This document shows positions 1 through 5,337 of a stretch of 9,782 nt of DNA, one piece after another. This stretch comes from Candidatus Parcubacteria bacterium (lineage in GTDB: Bacteria; Patescibacteriota; Minisyncoccia; Phycocordibacterales; Zambryskibacteraceae): contig JAIFWR010000038.1 in NCBI GenBank assembly GCA_019661805.1, forward strand, positions 1 to 9,782, written 5' to 3'. Numbering within the stretch: the stretch's first letter is position 1; the number at the start of each line of letters is the position of its first letter. The notes under the pieces were generated by a model. That model ran no database searches, was not told the DNA's origin, and saw nothing but the letters and a program-made list of their open reading frames with translations. The translations under genes and the position numbers were made by a program.

Positions 1-1
1 C

Positions 2-139
2 AGCAAGCGCGACGAAGGCAAGAAGAAGATCATCTACGGACTCCTCGGACTCTTCGTGATGTTCTCGGCCTACGGGATCATCAGGCTCATCCTAAACACC
101 TTCGGCATAGAGCTCCAGACGAACTACCTCGGCTTCTAA
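2..139 (+). CDS. C-terminal end of a pilin-like (TrbC/VirB2-type) small membrane protein, partial
   Basis: An open frame enters from the left edge and ends at TAA 137-139, giving 45 visible residues. They begin with a basic patch (S-K-R-D-E-G-K-K-K), run through one hydrophobic helix (about residues 10-33), and finish with a short polar tail containing F-G-I-E-L-Q. A charged loop followed by a terminal helix and a short tail resembles the end of the small two-helix VirB2/TrbC-type or 'pilin' proteins common in Patescibacteria, which are membrane-inserted subunits of type IV secretion or pilus-like machines. The family call comes from recall of that pattern, not from a diagnostic motif. The start and first helix are outside the window. 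A hairpin terminator follows 30 bases after the stop. Any small membrane protein with a C-terminal helix remains possible. Confidence 0.6.
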   Translation, partial: SKRDEGKKKIIYGLLGLFVMFSAYGIIRLILNTFGIELQTNYLGF

Positions 140-164
140 GCCGGAGTTCGGGCATGAGAATGAG

Positions 165-194
165 AAAAAGCCACCGCTTGAGGCGGTGGCCTTT
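165..194. terminator. Bidirectional intrinsic terminator between converging genes
   Basis: A perfect 8-bp stem (170-177 with 183-190) closes a 5-base loop. It is preceded by an A-run (165-169) and followed by C-TTT. It lies between the plus-strand gene ending at 139 and the minus-strand gene ending at 216. The A-run on one side and the T-run on the other allow it to act in both directions. Confidence 0.8.
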
Positions 195-215
195 GTCGTC
201 GGCGAACGGTGCTGC

Positions 216-1100
216 TTACGGCAGCTTGGTAAACCACACCTTGATCTGCATCCTTTCCATGTCCGGGTCGGTAACCATGAACCGGAAGTTCGTGACTCTG
301 TGGTCCCTTGGCGGATAGTCTCCGGTCTTGTAGTCCCGGGGATACGAGCGGATCTCGCCCGTCTGGTCAATCGCCGCGAAGGCCACAGGAGTAAGCGTGT
401 CGAAATGGAGACGATAGCCCACGGGAATCTCCACCAGTTCTGACCACTCGCGGGTGATGGTGATTACCCGCTCCGGCTGTACTTCCGGTGTCGCTTTCTG
501 GTAGCCAGCACACGGACCGCCTCGCTGGTAGGGTCTGACAGAGAGATCAAAGATCGTTTCCTTGATTTCTTTGTCAACGAGCCGGATCTGGAAGCGATTG
601 AATCCTTCCTTGATCCAGACGAATCGCTCGCAGGCATCCCGAGTGTCCGGTTCTGGGTTCTTCGGAAACGACTTAACCGTAATAAGAGCATTGCCTCTCC
701 AGAGCTGGATCTCGTAGGCCACGTTATCGCGGTGTTCCCAGGTGACCGACGTGTTATACGGCACTTCGATCGGCACTGACCAGTCGTGAGTAACAGTGAT
801 AGACGATCGTGAATTGTCAGCAGGAGCACTTACCGAAGACCTTGTCGAGGTAGCTGCCGAATACGACCCGTTCGTGGCAGTCCGGTAGGCGTAGCTCCCG
901 TAGAAGATCACCCTCAAGAGGATGGCAATCCCGCTCGCGACTTTGAGCGCCGTCTTCCAGCCCGAGAGATGGAGCCCGATGGCCCCGCCGATGATCGCAA
1001 GCGACCACCAGCCGGCAAGCCATGCAAGCCAAAGAATTGCCACCAAAGCGAGCCAGACGCCGATATAGAGCGCCCGACGGCCCAAAATCGCATGTACCAT
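216..1100 (-). CDS. Three-helix membrane protein with two tandem exposed 'WS' domains, unrecognised family
   Basis: No named family is recognised. The 294 residues start with three hydrophobic helices (about 11-29, 31-48 and 53-68), then a Ser/Thr-rich linker (74-100), then two related domains. Domain 1 (about 101-197) opens I-T-V-T-H-D-W-S, contains N-V-A-Y, a core F-Q-I-R-L-V-D-K-E-I (170-179) and closes with G-G-P-C. Its cysteines are C157 and C197. Domain 2 (about 212-290) opens I-T-I-T-R-E-W-S, keeps a counterpart of the core (F-R-F-M-V-T-D) and lacks cysteines. Domain 1 clearly matches the C-terminal domain of the protein at 2400-3557. Positive-inside reasoning with three helices would put both domains outside the cytoplasm. 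The ATG start is supported by GGAGG at 1110-1106 with 5-base spacing. It probably works with the SPFH-like protein encoded just upstream. A sensor, adhesin or complex-partner role is only a guess. Confidence 0.82.
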   Translation of the reverse strand: MVHAILGRRALYIGVWLALVAILWLAWLAGWWSLAIIGGAIGLHLSGWKTALKVASGIAILLRVIFYGSYAYRTATNGSYSAATSTRSSVSAPADNSRSSITVTHDWSVPIEVPYNTSVTWEHRDNVAYEIQLWRGNALITVKSFPKNPEPDTRDACERFVWIKEGFNRFQIRLVDKEIKETIFDLSVRPYQRGGPCAGYQKATPEVQPERVITITREWSELVEIPVGYRLHFDTLTPVAFAAIDQTGEIRSYPRDYKTGDYPPRDHRVTNFRFMVTDPDMERMQIKVWFTKLP

Positions 1101-1103
1101 GCT

Positions 1104-1163
1104 ATCCTCCGAGGTTCCGGTTACAGTCTGGAACTATTATCCCATATTTTATGGAAATGAAAA
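1104..1163 (-). promoter_or_regulatory. Promoter and Shine-Dalgarno for the 294-residue membrane protein
   Basis: Reading the minus strand, a -35-like TTTTCA (1163-1158) is followed after 16 bases by a -10-like GATAAT (1141-1136). A strong GGAGGAT Shine-Dalgarno lies at 1110-1104. The -35 overlaps the T-rich tail of the previous gene's terminator, so the signals are packed back to back. The Shine-Dalgarno is clear; the promoter is a by-eye call with a weak -35. Confidence 0.5.
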
Positions 1164-1196
1164 GGGCTGGGCGGTTTTGGCGAACCGGCCCAGCCC
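1161..1196 (-). terminator. Intrinsic terminator after the 358-residue SPFH-like gene
   Basis: A 9-bp stem (1164-1172 with 1188-1196) is extended by 4 bp (1173-1176 with 1183-1186) past a single-base bulge, around a 6-base loop. On the minus strand the stem runs into TTTCATTT. It starts 14 bases past the stop of the gene at 1210-2286. Confidence 0.8.
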
Positions 1197-1209
1197 CTCG
1201 TGCGCCCTG

Positions 1210-2286
1210 TTACTCTTCGCCTTTCTTTTCCTCGATATTGACCGAAGAGAAGATGTTCCCGCCCAGCACCTTCGGCTTGGCGGTTGAGATGGACTCCGCC
1301 ACGGCCACCGTGGCCCCGACCGGGTGGGTGGCGAAAGCGGCGACCGTCTCCTTGATGCCGGCGGCCGCAGCTATCCGCCGATCCCGCTCGCCTTCGCCCG
1401 TGATCTTTGCCGCTTTGGCATTGAGTTCGGCAATTCCCACCGCCTGGGTGGCGGCGATCATCTCGGCTGTGCCCACGAAGTCGTACATGACGAATTGGAC
1501 GTCATCGATCGCCACGCCCGCCACTTGGCGGAGACCGCCTTCCTCCTCGCGCGTGAGACCGTTCAAGGCCCGGAGCACCATCGTGAGTGCCTGCTTGTCC
1601 TCCCGAAGCTCGTTGAGGTCCTTGTCGCTCACATGTTCGCGTACCCGGTCCTGTACGGCAGCGATCAGCTTGACGATCCACGTGCCTTCGAAGAAGAGGG
1701 CGCGTCGAGGACTCTCGATCTTGACGGTAATGTTCAGGAAGATATCCAGGGGAAAGTTCGAATTGATCTTCGCCTTCTCGACGACTACCGTCAGGTTGTG
1801 CCGGTAATAGTAGGTTGGCGGCTTGCCGTCTCGGTACATGCCGCAGGCCTTGGGGATTAGTCCCCACTTCGGCCCCGTGCCGGAGGTGCCTTCCTCCACC
1901 TTGCCCCACTTCGCGTATTCGATTACCCGCGACAGGAAGCGCTTGTTGAATCCGACCCAGGCGAGACCGTGCTGCGAAAGGTAATCGCTTGCAGCCGAAT
2001 CTTCCTCCGGCCGGGAGGGGTGGAAGAGGTCCGCTCTCTCGTCGTAGGCGATCTCGTCGATCGAGGAAAGGATCATCGCGAAGGGTCCGTTCGGCGTGCC
2101 CTTCGTGATGACGTAGAATTCGCCCTGCGGAGGCCGGATCCGGATCGGGACTTGCCACTCATCCCTGTTGCCCAGGGTAATAAGTGCTTTGGGGAAGAGG
2201 ACTTCCACAATGAAGACTGCCAATCCCGCCAGGGCAAGAGCGGCCGCGGCAGCGACCACGAGCGTTACCGGAATGCTGTTCGGCAT
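1210..2286 (-). CDS. SPFH/band-7-like membrane-anchored protein (divergent)
   Basis: The 358-residue protein has one N-terminal membrane anchor (about 6-31), a mixed alpha/beta region with the character of an SPFH (stomatin/prohibitin/flotillin) domain, and an Ala/Glu/Lys-rich helical tail. The most SPFH-like stretch is about 160-270, where an extended segment (V-V-V-E-K-A-K-I to I-T-V-K-I) leads into amphipathic helices with D-R-V-R-E-H-V-S-D-K-D-L. The helical tail (about 271-312) has A-E-L-N-A-K-A-A-K-I-T-G-E-G-E-R, the charged-alanine pattern by which flotillin-type proteins oligomerise. SPFH proteins form membrane-bound rings or cages and often regulate neighbouring membrane proteins. 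It lies between two genes for 'WS'-domain membrane proteins, which suggests a partnership. It is very different in sequence from the other SPFH protein here (start 4834). Start: ATG with AAGGAG at 2297-2292. The SPFH call is moderately sure, the function unknown. Confidence 0.75.
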   Translation of the reverse strand: MPNSIPVTLVVAAAAALALAGLAVFIVEVLFPKALITLGNRDEWQVPIRIRPPQGEFYVITKGTPNGPFAMILSSIDEIAYDERADLFHPSRPEEDSAASDYLSQHGLAWVGFNKRFLSRVIEYAKWGKVEEGTSGTGPKWGLIPKACGMYRDGKPPTYYYRHNLTVVVEKAKINSNFPLDIFLNITVKIESPRRALFFEGTWIVKLIAAVQDRVREHVSDKDLNELREDKQALTMVLRALNGLTREEEGGLRQVAGVAIDDVQFVMYDFVGTAEMIAATQAVGIAELNAKAAKITGEGERDRRIAAAAGIKETVAAFATHPVGATVAVAESISTAKPKVLGGNIFSSVNIEEKKGEE

Positions 2287-2291
2287 ACTGA

Positions 2292-2342
2292 CTCCTTGAA
2301 GAAACGGTGAACATTATCTTTGCAGATTATGACACAAAACAA
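2292..2342 (-). promoter_or_regulatory. Promoter and Shine-Dalgarno for the 358-residue SPFH-like gene
   Basis: On the minus strand TTGTTT (2342-2337) is separated by 18 bases from GATAAT (2318-2313), followed by AAGGAG (2297-2292) five bases before the ATG. A second -10-like CATAAT lies at 2331-2326. The Shine-Dalgarno is strong; the promoter is plausible but not close to consensus at -35. Confidence 0.5.
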
Positions 2343-2351
2343 TACATAAGG

Positions 2352-2382
2352 AAAGGCCGCCGAGCAGGGCTCGGCGGCCTTT
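2352..2382 (-). terminator. Strong intrinsic terminator after the 385-residue membrane protein gene
   Basis: A perfect 13-bp inverted repeat (2352-2364 with 2370-2382) encloses a 5-base loop. Read on the minus strand, the stem ends in TTT and continues CCTTATG. It begins 17 bases after the TGA stop of the gene at 2400-3557. Confidence 0.88.
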
Positions 2383-2399
2383 GTGAACATACGAAGTAC

Positions 2400-3557
2400 T
2401 CAATCCATCCTCATGACATCGATCTTCACGACCGTGCCAGGCAGGCGGGACGAATCGAAGGGCTTGAGCGGAAGATCGGGAACGGACACTAGGGCCGCTT
2501 CAGACTTCTGCTTACCGCAGGGTCCGCCCGACTGATACGTTTGGGTCACAAGGTCGAAGTCGGCTTGCTCTATTTCCTTGTCGATGATCCGAATCTGGAA
2601 GCTCGAGAACCTCTCCTCGATTTGGATGTAGTCACTACACCAGTCGCGGGCAATGGACGCGGTCCGTTCATAAGTGTGGAGCACGGGAGCCCGGTCTCGA
2701 TACCACGTCTTCACTTGATACGCGACGTTGTTCCCTTGCCGTGGACTGATGATGACTTGATTTCCCGGAGCCACCGACTGCATCTCCGACCACTGGTGGG
2801 TAATTGTAATCACCTTTCCGGTCCGGTCGCCCGAAGCCGCTTGGACGGTGCCGGATGCGTTACCGGCCGGCGTCGGCCAGTTGGCGAGGAGCAGCAGGAT
2901 GACGAAGATCCCGGTGAGGAGGATTACGGTTGCCGCCACTTGCTGCTTCCTGTCCTTGTAATAGGAAGAGAAGCCGAAGACGGCGAACACGATGAAGAGC
3001 ACCGTCAACCATCGTCCCACCAGCCCCGTAAAGAGCAGGATGGCGAGCACGACGAGGACGATTGCTCCGATGATCACCCCGTGTAGCCAGCTCTTGGGTG
3101 CAGTCGTTCCCGACGGAGCAGGTACTGGAGTCGTCACAGGTGCAACAACCGGAGCAGGTGAAGCTGCCCCCTGCATCTGGCGTTGCTGGCGATAGTAGCG
3201 TACCCTCGTCGGGATGATGACCAACAGGGCAAGCAACGCGCCGATTGCCACAGCCACGATGGCGATCTTAGAAGAGGGCGGGGGAATGGAAATGTTCCAC
3301 TTCCGCATCTTCGGGATGATCATCGAGAGGGCGAAGGCGGCGGAGGCAAATGCCACGCAGATCACCAATACCTTCACGTACACGCCTGCCAGGAAGGCAA
3401 ACCACGACTTGGCCGGCACGGGGGCTGGCTGAGCCGCAGGCGTCAACCGCGCAATTGCGCTCGTTGTCGCCTTTTTCGTCACCTTCGTCACGACCCATTG
3501 GCCGGCGCGAGAAGCGGCGAGCCGCTGGGCCAGTTCCTTCACTCGTTTGAACTTCAT
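2400..3557 (-). CDS. Five-helix membrane protein with C-terminal 'WS' domain, unrecognised family
   Basis: No named family is recognised. The 385 residues begin with a basic cytoplasmic N-terminus and an Ala/Pro linker (about 1-50). Hydrophobic helices follow at about 58-82, 97-117, 159-180, 182-199 and 206-226, with a second Pro/Ala/Thr linker at 130-155 between helices 2 and 3. The C-terminal domain (about 249-347) opens I-T-I-T-H-Q-W-S, has N-N-V-A-Y-Q-V, a core F-Q-I-R-I-I-D-K-E-I and closes Y-Q-S-G-G-P-C. It matches domain 1 of the protein at 216-1100, including the cysteine pair (C307, C347) at the same 40-residue spacing. Five helices with a basic N-terminus predict an exposed C-terminus, where a disulfide is possible. 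Start: ATG with GGAGGTG at 3568-3562. It follows the SPFH gene that starts at 4834. Confidence 0.85.
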   Translation of the reverse strand: MKFKRVKELAQRLAASRAGQWVVTKVTKKATTSAIARLTPAAQPAPVPAKSWFAFLAGVYVKVLVICVAFASAAFALSMIIPKMRKWNISIPPPSSKIAIVAVAIGALLALLVIIPTRVRYYRQQRQMQGAASPAPVVAPVTTPVPAPSGTTAPKSWLHGVIIGAIVLVVLAILLFTGLVGRWLTVLFIVFAVFGFSSYYKDRKQQVAATVILLTGIFVILLLLANWPTPAGNASGTVQAASGDRTGKVITITHQWSEMQSVAPGNQVIISPRQGNNVAYQVKTWYRDRAPVLHTYERTASIARDWCSDYIQIEERFSSFQIRIIDKEIEQADFDLVTQTYQSGGPCGKQKSEAALVSVPDLPLKPFDSSRLPGTVVKIDVMRMD

Positions 3558-3561
3558 TAAG

Positions 3562-3622
3562 CACCTCCGTGCCTAAATTTTCAGTCTATTTACACTATAC
3601 ACCTAAAGTATCAAAAAGTCAA
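3562..3622 (-). promoter_or_regulatory. Near-consensus sigma70-type promoter and Shine-Dalgarno for the 385-residue gene
   Basis: On the minus strand TTGACT (3622-3617) is followed after exactly 17 bases by TATAGT (3599-3594); each hexamer differs from consensus at one position. The expected RNA start is near 3587, giving a leader of about 30 bases with GGAGGTG at 3568-3562. That Shine-Dalgarno sits inside a minimal GCAC/GTGC inverted repeat. Confidence 0.8.
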
Positions 3623-3637
3623 GTGCCTAAAAATGGC

Positions 3638-4834
3638 TCAATGGAAACAAATTGCCGCCGCCAGGGATTCCCTGGCGGCGGCACGGTATGCGCACGTGTA
3701 CGAAGTTCTCACTAGGGGTTGGAAGGCTTGTCTTGCTGGGCGTTTGCCATCTTCGTCCCGAGCGAGAGGATACCACCAATTGCCCCGAGATCGCTTGGCA
3801 TCACGATCGAGCACTTTTTCAGCAACTTGGAGCGCGCGGAGCTCCTGAGCCCCTGGTTCCTTCATTGCTTTCGCCATCGCGGTGAGGGCGTCGGCTTCTG
3901 CTTGGCCATTCACCCTGGTCCCGTGAGCTTCGGCGTCGAACGTGGCGATCTTCTGAGCCTTCTCGCCCTCCGCTCTCGCCTTCATTCCTTCTCTTTCCGC
4001 AGTAGCCTTCACTGCATCGGCTCGCGCTTCATTGACCCGGCGTCCCGAGTACGGCGTCTTCAGGAAGGCCTTGCCGACGTCGATGCCCCAGGGTTTGTCG
4101 GCCGGATCGCTTGTCGAGCTCGTTATTTCGCCGATGGCGATCTCGAGCCGCTCTTTCAGCATGGTGCTGAAGAGAGCCAGCCGTTCGCTCGCATGGCCGA
4201 ATGTGACCGGCGCGAGGATATCGCCGAGGAAATGGGACACTTCGTCGTCGAAGCGCTTCCTAACCTCGGCCTTGCGGTTGCGCCCGGCCTCGGGGCTCAC
4301 ATTCTGAACAAAGTTCAGGACATGCTCCCACGTGTCTCCCTTGAGATGCCACTCCACGATTGCCGCCCATTCGGCAGTGATGCCGGCGTGGAGCGCTTCC
4401 TTGGCGATTGCCTCCTTGACGTCCTCGCCGAGGCCCTTCCAATGGACCTTGTTATAGGAGGCGGGATCGTCGTCGGAGAGGTCTTCCGCCTTCTTGAGGA
4501 ACCAGACCGCCTCCGTCATGGCCTTGTGAGGCACGAAGTAGGGCTTCGTCTTGCCCGGCGGTGGGTTGTCGTTGTCGCGGTCGATGTTCTGCGACTCGTC
4601 CGGCAACTCGATCTGATTGGTCGAGGTCGGGTAGACTTCCACTCGTTCGATGGGCCACAGGGTAAGTCCGAGCCCGGGGTCGAGCTTGCGCACGAGCTTG
4701 CCGAAACGGAACACGGCTGCGACCGTTCCCGTCTCGATCTGCTGGAGCCCGAAGAGGATCATCATCGCCACGGGCACTCCAACGAGTACCAGGAAAAGGA
4801 GGATCCACTGAAGCAATGCTATTGCCGAAGCCAT
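3638..4834 (-). CDS. SPFH/band-7 (prohibitin/stomatin-like) protein, apparently frameshifted near its 3' end
   Basis: One N-terminal membrane helix (about 5-30) leads into a recognisable band-7 start: E-T-G-T-V-A-A-V-F-R-F-G-K (34-46), then D-P-G-L-G-L-T-L-W-P (52-61) and E-V-Y-P-T. A long charged helix (about 266-325, many Ala/Glu/Lys, e.g. A-R-A-E-G-E-K-A-Q-K) is the usual oligomerisation stalk. Such proteins form membrane-bound rings that scaffold or regulate other membrane proteins. The open frame runs 398 residues, but the last 56 (Arg-rich, no hydrophobic pattern) cross the terminator hairpin at 3654-3682. A 1-base shift after L342 instead gives a 31-residue tail, I-V-M-P-S-D-L-G and onwards, ending at 3712 just before the hairpin. 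The real product is therefore probably about 373 residues. The ATG start has AAGGAG at 4848-4843. It is paired with the 'WS' protein gene downstream. Confidence 0.83.
   Translation of the reverse strand: MASAIALLQWILLFLVLVGVPVAMMILFGLQQIETGTVAAVFRFGKLVRKLDPGLGLTLWPIERVEVYPTSTNQIELPDESQNIDRDNDNPPPGKTKPYFVPHKAMTEAVWFLKKAEDLSDDDPASYNKVHWKGLGEDVKEAIAKEALHAGITAEWAAIVEWHLKGDTWEHVLNFVQNVSPEAGRNRKAEVRKRFDDEVSHFLGDILAPVTFGHASERLALFSTMLKERLEIAIGEITSSTSDPADKPWGIDVGKAFLKTPYSGRRVNEARADAVKATAEREGMKARAEGEKAQKIATFDAEAHGTRVNGQAEADALTAMAKAMKEPGAQELRALQVAEKVLDRDAKRSRGNWWYPLARDEDGKRPARQAFQPLVRTSYTCAYRAAARESLAAAICFH
3654..3682 (-). terminator. Strong intrinsic terminator after the first SPFH gene
   Basis: A perfect 13-bp inverted repeat (3654-3666 with 3670-3682) has a 3-base loop. 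The minus strand continues AATTTGTTT after the stem. It lies 29 bases past the alternative-frame stop at 3714-3712 but inside the uncorrected open frame, which argues that the shifted frame is the real end of the gene. Confidence 0.82.
3712..3807 (-). other. Displaced C-terminal coding segment of the SPFH gene (shifted frame)
   Basis: In the frame one base away from the upstream coding frame, this segment reads 31 residues, beginning I-V-M-P-S-D-L-G, continuing with a Gly/Ile/Leu-rich stretch (G-G-I-L-S-L-G) and ending Q-D-K-P-S-N-P before TAG at 3714-3712. A short hydrophobic 'P-S-D-L' tail is typical after the helical stalk of SPFH proteins, whereas the unshifted frame gives an Arg-rich sequence. 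A five-base A-run on the minus strand (3819-3815) is a likely site of the indel or slip. A programmed +1 shift cannot be excluded. Confidence 0.65.
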
Positions 4835-4842
4835 CTATCACT

Positions 4843-4916
4843 CTCCTTGTGAGTGGAAATTTCGGAGGGAAGGTGCGTCTGTTCAGCATTATATCACACT
4901 ATAACTATCTTTGCAA
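4843..4916 (-). promoter_or_regulatory. Near-consensus promoter and Shine-Dalgarno for the first SPFH gene
   Basis: On the minus strand TTGCAA (4916-4911), exactly 17 bases, then a perfect TATAAT (4893-4888). RNA would start near 4881, leaving a leader of about 46 bases with AAGGAG at 4848-4843, 8 bases before the ATG. This is the strongest promoter in the window. It occupies the 139-base region shared with the divergent DoxX-like gene. On the plus strand of that region only a -10-like TATACT (4943-4948) is visible, with no good -35. Confidence 0.85.
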
Positions 4917-4973
4917 GTAGAGGGATGCGGGGCAAGAGGCGTTATACTTAAGACTTACGATTAATACATATTC

Positions 4974-5304
4974 ATGAATATCATTTTCATCATCGGACGC
5001 GTGCTCTTCTCGGGCTACTTCCTCTACAGCGCCTATAGCCACTTCGCCAATTCGGCCGCACTGGCTGCCTATGCGGGGTCGAAGGGTGTGCCCGCGCCGC
5101 GGCTCGCGGTGCTGGGCTCCGGTCTCTTACTCGTGATCGGCGCGCTCTCCATCCTCTTCGGCGTCCGCCCTGGTACCCGTCACCTTCCAGATGCACGCGT
5201 TTTGGAAGGAGGAAGGCGATGCGAGGATGGCGCAGAGAATCCAGTTCGGGAAGAACGTGGCGCTTCTCGGTGCGGTGCTCATGATCATCGTTCTCTACAG
5301 GTAG
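4974..5304 (+). pseudogene. DoxX-family membrane protein, disrupted by internal deletion and frameshift
   Basis: The first 64 residues fit the DoxX family of small four-helix membrane proteins: I-G-R-V-L-F-S-G-Y-F-L-Y-S in helix 1, H-F-A-N, the K-G-V-P-A-P motif (38-42) and a second helix ending L-S-I-L-F-G-V. At about 5163-5170 the frame breaks. The original frame becomes Arg/His/Gly-rich and stops at 5327. The frame one base over continues the family as L-V-P-V-T-F-Q-M-H-A-F-W-K, then Q-F-G-K-N-V-A-L-L-G and a last helix, ending at TAG 5302-5304. The usual 10-15 residues of helix 3 between 'F-G-V' and 'V-P-V-T-F' are missing. The remnant is about 109 residues against roughly 125-140 for the family. 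The change is therefore a deletion whose length is not a multiple of three, or an assembly fault. No Shine-Dalgarno is seen upstream. DoxX proteins are linked to redox or quinone processes, but the role here is unknown. Confidence 0.78.
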
Positions 5305-5322
5305 GATTTTTCCCGCCCGTAG

Positions 5323-5337
5323 TATGATGGGGGAGTG
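5323..5337 (+). promoter_or_regulatory. -10 box placed for a leaderless GTG start
   Basis: TATGAT (5323-5328) ends exactly six bases before the GTG start codon at 5335, so transcription starting 7 bases after the box would begin on the start codon itself. No Shine-Dalgarno exists at a useful distance (the G-run touches the start codon) and no good -35 is visible. Confidence 0.45.

Noticed and set aside
1022..1807. A 261-residue plus-strand open frame rich in Ser, Arg and Thr
   Set aside because: It crosses a terminator hairpin and two minus-strand genes and has antisense-type composition.
2307..2492. A 61-residue plus-strand open frame starting M-N-I-I-F, like the DoxX start
   Set aside because: The similarity stops after five residues, and the frame runs through the 13-bp terminator and the end of a solid minus-strand gene.
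2352..3682. The two perfect 13-bp inverted repeats as ends of a mobile element
   Set aside because: The two hairpins differ in sequence, each directly follows a gene end, and no transposase lies between them. They fit terminators.
3719..4852. A 377-residue plus-strand open frame opposite the first SPFH gene
   Set aside because: Composition is shadow-like, no Shine-Dalgarno was found, and the minus strand has a band-7 protein with a strong promoter and Shine-Dalgarno.
4911..4948. TTGCAA used as a shared -35 for a plus-strand promoter of the DoxX-like gene
   Set aside because: The distance to the plus-strand TATACT is 26 bases, far too long. TTGCAA is its own reverse complement only by chance of sequence.
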